Origin: Deltaproteobacteria bacterium
Lineage (GTDB): Bacteria > Myxococcota_A > Polyangia > JAAYKL01
Assembly (NCBI GenBank): GCA_030595125.1
Contig: JAUVDV010000017.1
Span: forward strand, 1 to 64,000
Direction of reading: 5' to 3'
DNA length: 64,000 bases
The position numbers were made by a program, and so were the translations under genes. This document shows positions 10,165 through 19,212 of the stretch, piece after piece (the stretch's first letter is position 1; each line of letters begins with the position of its first letter). The notes below the pieces were generated by a model that did no database searches, was not told the origin of the DNA, and saw only the letters and a list, made by a program, of their open reading frames with translations.

Positions 10165-11067
10165 CTATCGAGCCTCATCGAGTCGCCTCAGGGACAGTCG
10201 TGCGCCGGCAAACCCCGCCGCCAGCCCGCCCAGCAAGAGGCCGATCAATACAAACGAGCCGAGACGCACCATGGATCCGCCGCCGATGAGGGGGAGAATC
10301 TGTCCGACCACGAGATCGATCCGATTCATCATGAAGTGAAGCGCCGCGAGGGCCAGGCACATCGCTGCAACGGCCTCCAGAGATCCCTCGAGCAGGAACG
10401 GCAGCCTGACATATCTATCGGTGGCGCCGACGAAACGAAGCACCTCGATCTCCTTTCGCCGGGAATTGACCCCCGCTCTGATCGTTGCCGCCACCACGAG
10501 GATCGCGACTATCATGGTCAGCAAACCAAGACCCCACACTGCGAGGCGCCCGATCAGGCTGACAGCGGACAGGCGTTCGAACCATTCGTCGTAAACCTGA
10601 ACCTCTTCGACTATCGCAACATTGTTGAGACGAGCGGCCAGATCCGTGCGCGCCTGCGTGTTTCGGGAGAGCGTCGGCTTCAGGCGAATGTCGAGGGACC
10701 CGGGGAACGCAGTCGCCGGCAAGCTAGCGCCCATTTCACCGTAGCTTCCCAGATCCCTGGAGAACCTGTCACGAGCATCCTCCGGCGTCACCGCGTCGAC
10801 ACCTACCACGCCGTCGATCTTGCGGACTGCGCCGGCGAGTTTCATGATATCTTCATCGCTGGTGTCGTCCTCTAGGTAGACGGTGAGCTCGGCTGCGTCT
10901 ACCCACCGGGAGAGCAGGGTATCCATGTTGACAGCAGCGGTCAGCGTTGCGGCGAAGCTCAGGAACGCGGCGCCAAGCGTGATCACGGACAACAGATGAA
11001 ACCATGGGCGTCTTCGAAAACCGCCAAACGCGCGACGAAAAATGTGAGCTACCTTGTTGATTTTCAT
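10165..11067 (-). CDS. ftsX: Cell division permease FtsX
   Basis: FtsX-family protein with N-terminal TM, extracellular domain and C-terminal permease TMs; overlaps ftsE. Confidence 0.93.
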   Translation of the reverse strand: MKINKVAHIFRRAFGGFRRRPWFHLLSVITLGAAFLSFAATLTAAVNMDTLLSRWVDAAELTVYLEDDTSDEDIMKLAGAVRKIDGVVGVDAVTPEDARDRFSRDLGSYGEMGASLPATAFPGSLDIRLKPTLSRNTQARTDLAARLNNVAIVEEVQVYDEWFERLSAVSLIGRLAVWGLGLLTMIVAILVVAATIRAGVNSRRKEIEVLRFVGATDRYVRLPFLLEGSLEAVAAMCLALAALHFMMNRIDLVVGQILPLIGGGSMVRLGSFVLIGLLLGGLAAGFAGARLSLRRLDEAR

Positions 11068-11807
11068 GTGCCTGTTCCTGTCGCTGCTTCCGCGCCATTT
11101 GAGGACATGCCGACAAGGCGTCCTCCCTCGAAGGCAATGACACGGTGCGGGCGAGCCGCCATCAACATGCGATCGTGAGTCGCGAACACCACCGTCGTGC
11201 CCGCCGCAGATACCTGCTCCAGTACATCGAGCACGAAGTTCGCAGAATAGGTGTCGAGGCTTCCCGTGGGCTCGTCGGCAAGTATGAGCGATGGAGATCC
11301 CACCAGCGCGCGGGCGATGGCCACCCTTTGCTGCTCGCCGCCCGAGAGGAAGCCCGTCAGGTCCGCGCCCCTTCCCGGCATGCCGACTTGTTCCAGCACT
11401 TCCTCTACCCGGGAACGCATCGCGAAGACGGAGAGCCCCGCTACCTCGAGGGGAAGGCCGACGTTGGCAAAGATGGAGAGATCGTCGATCAATTTGAAAT
11501 CCTGAAACACGACGCCCATGGAGCGCCGCAGCACCGAAACCGCCGACCTGCGCAGGTTCGAAATATCGTGCCCGTCGAACGTCAGAGCGCCCGTGTCTGG
11601 CACCTCCGCCAGGTGCATCAGCCGCATGAGCGTTGTCTTTCCGGCTCCCGACGGGCCGGCGATGTAAACGAATTCACCGGGAAAAATATCGAAAGAAATA
11701 TCGAAGAGAGCGGGCTTGTCGGGTTTGTAGAAACGACTCACCCTGCTCAGGGTTATCAATGGCCTTGTCGAATTGACCACAACTTTTTTTGCGCGACGTG
11801 ACTGCAT
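11064..11807 (-). CDS. ftsE: Cell division ATP-binding protein FtsE
   Basis: Walker A GPSGAGKTTL, LSGGEQQRVAIARAL, ILADEPTGSLD; adjacent to ftsX. Confidence 0.95.
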   Translation of the reverse strand: MQSRRAKKVVVNSTRPLITLSRVSRFYKPDKPALFDISFDIFPGEFVYIAGPSGAGKTTLMRLMHLAEVPDTGALTFDGHDISNLRRSAVSVLRRSMGVVFQDFKLIDDLSIFANVGLPLEVAGLSVFAMRSRVEEVLEQVGMPGRGADLTGFLSGGEQQRVAIARALVGSPSLILADEPTGSLDTYSANFVLDVLEQVSAAGTTVVFATHDRMLMAARPHRVIAFEGGRLVGMSSNGAEAATGTGT

Positions 11808-11965
11808 ATCTGATCATTTAAAATGACGAAGGTTGTTTTGGCAAAAAAACGGCGATCAATAGCTTGTTCCAGCATCGTTCTGGCTGTAAAACTGAACCTT
11901 CGTCCACTGAACAAAAAGTGGTCTGTGGGCAAACTGTGGACAGCACTGTGTTTTTGTGCAGGCAA

Positions 11966-12013
11966 GTACTAGATATTGATGGGTTTGGAGGGGGTGTGCA
12001 CAAGATATTGTGG
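11966..12013 (+). promoter_or_regulatory. Candidate NrdR box pair upstream of nrdJ (11966-11981 and 11998-12013)
   Basis: gcaCAAGATATTGTGg (palindrome CACAA-GATA-TTGTG) and gtaCTAGATATTGatg, with AGATATT cores exactly 32 bp apart; TTGACA at 12022-12027. Confidence 0.6.
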
Positions 12014-12096
12014 TAAAGTTCTTGACATCGGGTCCAAAAACGGGCAGAAAATTCAGAGTCGGAAACACTGAACAATGCAATGACCAGACGTCGCGA

Positions 12097-12130
12097 GCCC
12101 CTGTCGTGTCGTAGGGGGTAGTTTTTCTTT
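12097..12130 (+). terminator. Weak intrinsic terminator/attenuator-like hairpin in nrdJ leader
   Basis: CCCCT-gtcgtgtcgt-AGGGG followed by gtagTTTTTCTTT. Confidence 0.35.
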
Positions 12131-12188
12131 AAAATCGAACTTCCCTGGCACCAAGGTGCCGGAATTACTGTGTTTGTGGGAGACGGTA

Positions 12189-14951
12189 ATGAGTACGATC
12201 GAGCGAACGATCACAAAGTCGGAAAAACGGGCAAAAGACAGCGAAAAAAAGGCATCTTCCACCGGGGGAGGGCTGAAATTTTCTCGCCTCATGACACGAG
12301 TGGGAACCCACCCGTACGATGAGATCAAGTGGGAGCAACGGTCTGCCTCTATAACGAACGACAAGGGTGAAAAAATTCTCGATGTCGAGGATGTCGAAAT
12401 TCCCGAGTTCTGGAGCCAACTCGCCACCAACGTGGTGGTGTCCAAGTACTTTCGCAGCCAGTCCCAGTCAGGGGAACGCGAGACCTCGGCTCGACAAATA
12501 ATCGACCGGGTTGTCGACGCCATCTGCTCGTGGGGGCGCCGCGACGGGTACTTCGCGTCGGCTCATGACGCGGAAACTTTCGAGCACGAACTCACCTATA
12601 TTCTGCTGCACCAGATGGCAACATTCAACAGCCCCGTCTGGTTCAATGTGGGTATCGACGAGCAACCGCAGGCGTCAGCGTGCTTCATCAACTCAGTGGA
12701 AGACACCATGGAGTCCATCATGGGGCTCGCGACCACCGAGGCCAACCTGTTCAAGGGCGGCTCAGGTTCGGGGACAAACCTCTCCACGATCCGTTCGTCA
12801 CGGGAGAAGCTTTCCATGGGCGGCCAGGCCTCGGGGCCGGTGTCTTTCATGCGCGGGTTCGACGCCTTCGCCGGTGTCATCAAGAGCGGCGGCAAGACAC
12901 GCCGCGCCGCCAAGATGGTCATCCTCAACGTGGATCATCCGGACATCGTCGAGTTCGTCAATTGCAAGGTAGACGAGGAAAAAAAGGCGTGGGCGCTCAT
13001 CGAGGCGGGTTACAGCGGCGACATCAACGGGCCGGCATACGGTTCGGTCTTTTTTCAAAACTCCAACAACTCGATCCGCGTCACTGATGAATTCATGAAA
13101 GCAGTGATCGAGGATCGCTCTTACGAGACCAAGGCCATTCTGGATGGCTCAACGGTACAGACCCTGAGCGCCCGCGAAGTCATGCGACAGATCTCGGAGG
13201 CCACACACACATGCGGCGATCCCGGGCTGCAGTTCGACGATATGTGCAACCGCTGGCATACCTGCAAGGAGTCGGGGCGGATCAATGCGTCCAACCCCTG
13301 CTCGGAGTACATGTTCCTCGACAACACCGCGTGCAACCTCGCCTCCCTCAACCTGATGAGATTCATCGGTGAGGACGGCGAGTTCAACACCGACATGTTC
13401 CAGCACACAATCGACATCATGATCACCGCTCAGGACATCATCGTGGACAACGCCCGGTACCCCACAGAGCCGATCACGAAAAACAGCCACGAGTACAGAC
13501 CCCTTGGGTTGGGATTTGCAAACATCGGCGCGGTACTCATGCACCGCGGCCTTCCGTACGATAGCGACGCCGGCAGAGCCTACGCCGCCGGCATCACAGC
13601 GCTCATGACCGGTGAGGCGTACGTCCAGTCGGCGCGCATCGCCGCCGGTCTGGGTTCCTTCGATGGGTACGGCAATAACGCCGAGGCGATGAAAGAGGTC
13701 ATCGAGGCGCACAGCGACGCGGTCGAAGGCATCGATACCGACCTGGCCACTCCAGCCATAATCAAGGCCGCACAGACTGCCTGGGAGGAGGCCGCCACTC
13801 TCGGGGACAAGCACGGCTATCGCAACGCTCAGACTACTGTCCTGGCGCCCACGGGTACCATCGCGTTCATGATGGACTGTGACACCACCGGCATTGAACC
13901 GGACATCGCGCTGGTCAAGTACAAGCGATTGGTTGGAGGAGGCACTCTCAAGATCACCAACCAATCGGTCGGCAAGGCGCTCATCAGGCTCGGTTACTCT
14001 GAACTGGAAGTCCACGGCATAAACGAACACGTGGTGAACAACGAAACGATAGAGGGTGCGCCGAATTTGCTGCCCGATCACCTTCCAATTTTCGACTGTG
14101 CTTTCAAGCCCGAAAAAGGTGTGAGGAGCATCATGCCGCTCGGTCACGTCCGGATGATGTCAGCGGTACAGCCTTTCATATCCGGCGCCATCTCCAAGAC
14201 CGTCAATATGCCCAACGACGCAACCTCGGACGACATCTTCGACATCTACACGGAGTCCTGGAAACTCGGTCTCAAGGCCGTGGCCGTTTACCGCGATGGC
14301 TCCAAGCGCACGCAGCCTCTGTCCACCAGTGAGAAGGCGCAAAAAGTGCAAGCGGCACGAGCATCCTCGCCGGAGATGGCCCGTCGCCGCCTGCCGGACG
14401 AGCGCCGGAGCATGACGCACAAGTTCGACATCTCCGGACACGAGGGCTACATCACCGCGGGCATGTACACCGACGGAATGGTGGGCGAGATCTTCATACG
14501 CATGGCCAAGGAGGGCTCGGCTGTCTCCGGACTGATGGACTCGTTCGCGACGGCAATCTCTCTGGCGTTGCAATACGGTGTGCCGTTGCAGGTGCTGGTC
14601 GACAAGTTCAGCCACACCAGGTTCGAGCCGTCCGGGATCACCCGCAATCCGGAGATCCCCATCGCCAAGTCCATCATGGATTACCTGTTTCGGTGGCTCC
14701 AGCTTCGGTTCTGCCGCGACAACGCCGCCGCAGATGGCGTCGAAATCTCCGACGGCGGCTACCCCAAGGTTACGGTTCACGCGGTTTCGAGCATTCCGCC
14801 GATGCCCGCAGGATTCGCGGACTCGATTATCCCGCCCGGCTTCCATACCGAGGTCGACGCCCCGTTCTGCCCCGATTGCGGATCGATCATGGTTCGTTCA
14901 GGCGCCTGCCACCGCTGCATAAACTGCGGATCCACATCAGGCTGTAGCTGA
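12189..14951 (+). CDS. nrdJ: Adenosylcobalamin-dependent (class II) ribonucleoside-diphosphate reductase
   Basis: NSPVWFNVGI, ACFINSVEDTMESIM, NPCSEYMFLDNTACNLASLNL, APTGTIAFMMDCDTTGIEPDIAL; C-terminal zinc-ribbon-like CPDCG...CHRCINCGSTSGCS. Confidence 0.95.
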   Translation: MSTIERTITKSEKRAKDSEKKASSTGGGLKFSRLMTRVGTHPYDEIKWEQRSASITNDKGEKILDVEDVEIPEFWSQLATNVVVSKYFRSQSQSGERETSARQIIDRVVDAICSWGRRDGYFASAHDAETFEHELTYILLHQMATFNSPVWFNVGIDEQPQASACFINSVEDTMESIMGLATTEANLFKGGSGSGTNLSTIRSSREKLSMGGQASGPVSFMRGFDAFAGVIKSGGKTRRAAKMVILNVDHPDIVEFVNCKVDEEKKAWALIEAGYSGDINGPAYGSVFFQNSNNSIRVTDEFMKAVIEDRSYETKAILDGSTVQTLSAREVMRQISEATHTCGDPGLQFDDMCNRWHTCKESGRINASNPCSEYMFLDNTACNLASLNLMRFIGEDGEFNTDMFQHTIDIMITAQDIIVDNARYPTEPITKNSHEYRPLGLGFANIGAVLMHRGLPYDSDAGRAYAAGITALMTGEAYVQSARIAAGLGSFDGYGNNAEAMKEVIEAHSDAVEGIDTDLATPAIIKAAQTAWEEAATLGDKHGYRNAQTTVLAPTGTIAFMMDCDTTGIEPDIALVKYKRLVGGGTLKITNQSVGKALIRLGYSELEVHGINEHVVNNETIEGAPNLLPDHLPIFDCAFKPEKGVRSIMPLGHVRMMSAVQPFISGAISKTVNMPNDATSDDIFDIYTESWKLGLKAVAVYRDGSKRTQPLSTSEKAQKVQAARASSPEMARRRLPDERRSMTHKFDISGHEGYITAGMYTDGMVGEIFIRMAKEGSAVSGLMDSFATAISLALQYGVPLQVLVDKFSHTRFEPSGITRNPEIPIAKSIMDYLFRWLQLRFCRDNAAADGVEISDGGYPKVTVHAVSSIPPMPAGFADSIIPPGFHTEVDAPFCPDCGSIMVRSGACHRCINCGSTSGCS

Positions 14952-15042
14952 GCTGAAAAGCTAGTCGATATCCACAACAACCACTTGCGTGAATACAGCG
15001 AAGCGGGTGACGTCCAACATCTTGCCTGATGTTTTTGAAATA

Positions 15043-15073
15043 AAATGACGCGAAATGACGCGGTTGATATACT
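15043..15073 (+). promoter_or_regulatory. Candidate promoter: 10-bp tandem repeat (AAATGACGCG x2) just upstream of TATACT -10-like hexamer
   Basis: AAATGACGCG at 15043-15052 and 15053-15062; TATACT at 15068-15073; CDS start at 15108. Confidence 0.35.
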
Positions 15074-15107
15074 GGCCCGACGATAAACAAGAAAAAGGAG
15101 AATCCTC

Positions 15108-15533
15108 ATGAAAAGCTTTCTTCATAGAGCAGCACTAGTGATCACGATGGTCATCGCGGCCGCATGGATGTCCGGGTGTGTCATCCATACGTATAGCGGC
15201 GATGGAAACAAGCCGACAAAAGCGAAACACGCTAAGTCCAACAAGAAACACAAGGCCAAGCCGGCTAAAAAGAAAAAGGCCAAACCGGTCAAAGAGAAGA
15301 AGGCCGAGCCGGTCAAAGAGAAGAAGTCCGTGCACGCCGAAAAGAAACCGGCCAAGCACGCCGAAAAGAAGCCGGCCAAGCACGCCGAAAAGAAGAAAGC
15401 CAAGCACGCCGAAAAGAAGAAAGCCAATCGTTCCGACAACAAGGGGACCGAGGCGACCGAAGAGAAGAAGTCCGTGCACGCCGAAAAGAAACCGGCCGGG
15501 CTCGTGCCGATGCACAAACCAGACTCGCAGTAG
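15108..15533 (+). CDS. Lys/Ala/His/Pro-rich repetitive lipoprotein
   Basis: Lipobox MSGC; tandem (K)HAEKKPAKHAEKKPAKHAEKKKAKHAEKKKA repeats. Confidence 0.7.
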   Translation: MKSFLHRAALVITMVIAAAWMSGCVIHTYSGDGNKPTKAKHAKSNKKHKAKPAKKKKAKPVKEKKAEPVKEKKSVHAEKKPAKHAEKKPAKHAEKKKAKHAEKKKANRSDNKGTEATEEKKSVHAEKKPAGLVPMHKPDSQ

Positions 15534-15593
15534 CTGGTGCATTAACCGGGCTAATAAGCGACAAATTCACCAAAAGATGCCATATACAGCCGC

Positions 15594-16670
15594 ATGAGCG
15601 CGGATGATACGAAGCGCCTCGCGCGGAGGCTTATCATCGCCGGGTTTGACGGGCTTTCCCTCCCGGACGATCTCGCGCGAGATTGCGCCGTCGGTGCGCT
15701 AGGCGGCGTCATACTTTTCAAGCGGAACGTCGAAAGCGCAAAACAGGTCTCGTCGCTGGTGGAGGAGATCAAGCGCAGCTTTCCGAAAGACAGACCTCCC
15801 GTTGTTGCGGTGGATCAGGAGGGTGGACGGGTGGTGCGCATTTCAAAGCCGCTTACCGTCCTGCCACCGGCGCGTGTTTTGGGTGATATCGACGATACGG
15901 AGCTGACCGGCGCGGCCGGGCGCCTTGTGGGGTTGGAGCTCAGATCCCTCGGGTTCACACTGAACCTCGCGCCCATTCTTGATGTGGACACCAACCCTAA
16001 CTCGCCGGTGATCGGAGACAGGTCCTTCGGGGGAAAACCGGATATCGTGATCAGGCACGGTTTCGCTTTCGCGCGCGGACTGAAGACCGGCGGGGTTCTC
16101 CCCTGCGCCAAGCACTTTCCCGGCCATGGTGATGCCTCCTTCGACAGTCACCTCTCCCTCGGGCTGGTAGAGCACGACGCAGCTCGCCTCGAGGCCGTGG
16201 AAATGGAGCCGTTTCGCGCGTGGGCCAGGACCGGCCTTGGACCGATCATGACCGCCCATGTGATCTACCCGAGCCTGGATCCCGACAACCCGGCAACCGG
16301 AAGCCGGAAGATAATCACGGACTTGCTGCGGGAGAGAATGCGCTTCTTCGGCGCAGTGTTGACAGACGATCTGGAAATGGGCGCCGTCGGACAATCCGGC
16401 GGGGCGGCGGCGATGTCGATCGCATCGGTACGGGCCGGCGCTGATGGTCTCTTCGTTTGCAGAAGTTCCGACGTACGCAATGAGGTGATCGACGCCCTTG
16501 TCGCGGAAGCCTTCGAACACAAGGGTTTTGAACGAAAACTACAAATCGCTGCGAAACGTCTCGAACCCCTGGGTTCTCCAGCGGGGCCGGATGTTGACTT
16601 CTCATGGATCGGGTCCGACGATCATCTGTCTTTGCAGGACAAAGTAATGTCCCGCTTCGACAGGATTTAA
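15594..16670 (+). CDS. nagZ: Glycoside hydrolase family 3, beta-N-acetylhexosaminidase (NagZ-like)
   Basis: VAVDQEGGRVVR, LGFTLNLAPILDVDTNPNSPVIGDRSFG, CAKHFPGHGDASFDSH, LTDDLEMGA. Confidence 0.92.
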   Translation: MSADDTKRLARRLIIAGFDGLSLPDDLARDCAVGALGGVILFKRNVESAKQVSSLVEEIKRSFPKDRPPVVAVDQEGGRVVRISKPLTVLPPARVLGDIDDTELTGAAGRLVGLELRSLGFTLNLAPILDVDTNPNSPVIGDRSFGGKPDIVIRHGFAFARGLKTGGVLPCAKHFPGHGDASFDSHLSLGLVEHDAARLEAVEMEPFRAWARTGLGPIMTAHVIYPSLDPDNPATGSRKIITDLLRERMRFFGAVLTDDLEMGAVGQSGGAAAMSIASVRAGADGLFVCRSSDVRNEVIDALVAEAFEHKGFERKLQIAAKRLEPLGSPAGPDVDFSWIGSDDHLSLQDKVMSRFDRI

Positions 16671-16679
16671 GGAAATCTA

Positions 16680-18308
16680 TTGGCGGTCCACGGCAATCTG
16701 ACCGGTCTCAAGGCAACACACAAGAAAGCCCTCGAGCGCCTGAATAGTCGCCGGGTCCCGGCACAGAGCATCGTGTCGCCGGAGCTCGCCGGAACGATGG
16801 CCCTGCTATCCAGGGAGACAGGTCGCCAGATCGGTCTCTTTATAGATCGCCAGGGACAGGTGACCGACGTGGCGGTGGGCGACGCCGACAGGATTCTCCT
16901 GCCCGATTTCGGAAGGGTGCGAGCGGGGGAGCGGCGGTTTCGCGGTCTTCGACTGATCCACACGCATTTGCACAGCGAGCCCCTCTCCCGGGACGACCTC
17001 ACCGACCTCACCCGGTTGCGCCTGGACATGGTCGTCGCAGTCGGTGTCTCACCGGGAGGAGCCCCGGGCGCGGTTTATTTGGCGCACCTTCTTCCTCCGT
17101 CTGAAAAGGCCGAACTGCATCGCCTGCTGGGTCCCCTGAACCTGGGCATGCTCCCGAAAGATTTTCTGGAGGTGATGACCTCCCTGGAAGAGGAATTCCG
17201 ACGTCACTCGGTTGCCAGGACCGTGAGCATGCCCGAGGGACGCGCGGTGATCATTCACGTTACCAAAGATCGGCGGAAGCTCCGGGAGGCCGAGCTGGCC
17301 CTGGATGAGCTGAGCGAACTCGCCCGCACGGCGGGAGTCGAGGTGGCGGATCGTGTGATACAGATCCGGAAAAAGCCGGATCCCCTGTATGTGGTGGGGC
17401 GCGGAAAGCTCGAAGATATCACTGTGCGAGCGATGCAGCAGGACGCGGAACTCCTCATCATGGACTGCAACCTGGGGGCCAACCAGAGTCGCGCCATCTC
17501 CGAGATCACCGACCTCAAAGTAATCGACCGCACGCAACTGATCCTGGATATTTTTGCCCAGCGCGCCCACTCGCTGGACGGAAAGCTCAAGGTGGAGCTC
17601 GCCCAGCTCAAGTACCTGTTGCCCCGATTGGGCGCCAGGGATGACTCGCTGTCGCGTCTGACCGGCGGTATCGGCGGTCGGGGGCCTGGGGAGACCAAGC
17701 TGGAGATCGGCAGGCGGCGGGCCAGGGACCGGGTGACCAGGCTCAAGAAGAAACTGGACAAGCTGGGAAAGGCGAGGGTTCAGCGACGAGCCCGCAGGCA
17801 GCGCAACGAGGTGCCGGTAGTTTCAATAGTGGGGTACACCAACGCCGGTAAGTCCACGCTGCTCAACGTGCTCACGCACTCGGACGTCCTTGTGGAGGAC
17901 CGGTTGTTTGCAACGCTCGACACCGCATCGCGGCGTCTTCGGTTTCCACGGGAGAGGGAGATCATCATCACCGACACGGTGGGATTTATCAGAGATCTAC
18001 CGAAGGACCTCATCGACGCCTTCAAGGCGACCCTCGAGGAGCTCGACGACGCGTCGCTCCTCCTTCACGTCGTGGATATATCCGATATCAATCACGGCGA
18101 TCATATCAAGGCTGTGGAGCAGATCCTCCTGGATCTGGGGCTGGGCGACACGCCGAGGCTCATCGTGCTCAACAAGGCAGACTTGCTGGACGATCGGGAC
18201 GGTACCCCGGAGGCCAACAACCTCGACGGCGTACTCATATCCGCAATCGACAAAAACACCCTCAAACCCCTGCTCGCGCGAATCGAACAACATCTGTGGC
18301 GCACGTAG
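16680..18308 (+). CDS. hflX: GTPase HflX with N-terminal extension
   Basis: GRGKLEDI, LGARDDSLSRLTGGIGGRGPGETKLEIGRRRARDR, GYTNAGKSTLLN, ITDTVGFIRDLP. Confidence 0.95.
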   Translation: MAVHGNLTGLKATHKKALERLNSRRVPAQSIVSPELAGTMALLSRETGRQIGLFIDRQGQVTDVAVGDADRILLPDFGRVRAGERRFRGLRLIHTHLHSEPLSRDDLTDLTRLRLDMVVAVGVSPGGAPGAVYLAHLLPPSEKAELHRLLGPLNLGMLPKDFLEVMTSLEEEFRRHSVARTVSMPEGRAVIIHVTKDRRKLREAELALDELSELARTAGVEVADRVIQIRKKPDPLYVVGRGKLEDITVRAMQQDAELLIMDCNLGANQSRAISEITDLKVIDRTQLILDIFAQRAHSLDGKLKVELAQLKYLLPRLGARDDSLSRLTGGIGGRGPGETKLEIGRRRARDRVTRLKKKLDKLGKARVQRRARRQRNEVPVVSIVGYTNAGKSTLLNVLTHSDVLVEDRLFATLDTASRRLRFPREREIIITDTVGFIRDLPKDLIDAFKATLEELDDASLLLHVVDISDINHGDHIKAVEQILLDLGLGDTPRLIVLNKADLLDDRDGTPEANNLDGVLISAIDKNTLKPLLARIEQHLWRT

Positions 18309-18309
18309 G

Positions 18310-18327
18310 GGCGCAGCATGCTGCGCC
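18310..18327. repeat. Perfect 18-bp palindrome GGCGCAGCATGCTGCGCC between convergent genes, adjoining hflX stop codon
   Basis: Direct reading; TAG stop of hflX at 18306-18308. Confidence 0.7.
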
Positions 18328-18354
18328 TTGAATTCGGCTGCTAATATAAACCGC

Positions 18355-19086
18355 CTACGGACAGCTGGCCGGTACCGGCGTGCATGCGTCGTCGAGGTTG
18401 CCCTCAACAGATATCATAGTGGGGGTGCTGGTGAGTTGGTCCAGCAAATCGCACACCTCGCAGTCGGGAAGAATGACGTTTTCGAAGATGAACAATTCCA
18501 CACCTACCGTGGTGAGGGCACTTAGCCCGTTCAGGTTCGTGAGGGAGGCGTTGTCACAAATTTCCAAGTTCTCACCCACCGATGTGATGCCGCTCAGACC
18601 GTCCAGGTTTGTGAGAACATAGTTTCCGAGGATGAAAAAGCACTCGCCCACTGAGGTGAGAGAGCCAAGTCCGTCCAAGTTGACTAGGGCGAAACTCGAG
18701 GAGATTTGCAAGTCTCTGCCCACCGAGGTGAGGGCGCCCAAGTCGTCCAGGTCAGTGAGAGCGTCGTTGTTGTGGATAATGAAGTGTCCGCCCACCGAGG
18801 TGAGGCAAATCAAGTCGCTCAAGTCGGTGCATGATGGGCACTCGATAATGAGTTGTCCCGAGATTGATGTGTATCCCGCGAGGGTTGCGACATCCGATTG
18901 TGTGTTGATCTTGAAACCGCCGCTGTACTCTCCCAGGGGGCAATCAGTATCGGTAACAGTATCGGTGTCGGTATCAGTATCGGTGTCGGTATCGGAGTCC
19001 CCGCCGGTGTCGTCGCTGTCGTCGTCACCACACCCACCACAAACCAGCACGGTCGCAAGCGTCATCAAAAGCAAGTATCGCATCAC
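18355..19086 (-). CDS. LRR/receptor-L-like repeat lipoprotein (paralogue 1), DTDTDT linker
   Basis: Lipobox VCGGC; linker DSDTDTDTDTDTDTVTDTD; ~24-aa LTNLDGLSxLTSVG repeats; C-terminal CEVCDLLDQLT...DDACTPVPASCP. Confidence 0.8.
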   Translation of the reverse strand: MMRYLLLMTLATVLVCGGCGDDDSDDTGGDSDTDTDTDTDTDTVTDTDCPLGEYSGGFKINTQSDVATLAGYTSISGQLIIECPSCTDLSDLICLTSVGGHFIIHNNDALTDLDDLGALTSVGRDLQISSSFALVNLDGLGSLTSVGECFFILGNYVLTNLDGLSGITSVGENLEICDNASLTNLNGLSALTTVGVELFIFENVILPDCEVCDLLDQLTSTPTMISVEGNLDDACTPVPASCP

Positions 19087-19171
19087 CCCATCTTTCGTTC
19101 TGTACGTGAGAGTATTCTATCAGTGATAGCGAAAAAGATGTTTCGGAAAACGAATCGACGGCGCCCTTACG
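18983..19171 (-). repeat. Copy 1 of ~190-bp near-identical direct repeat (signal peptide + linker + promoter region)
   Basis: Matches 21311-21499 at constant offset 2328 with only a few mismatches. Confidence 0.85.
19117..19129. promoter_or_regulatory. Palindrome CTATCAGTGATAG (identical to Tn10 tetO2 core)
   Basis: Direct reading; upstream of paralogue 1. Confidence 0.5.
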
Positions 19172-19212
19172 ACCCCAAATCCCTGTCCGGCCGCTGCCCT
19201 CATTCTTGGACT

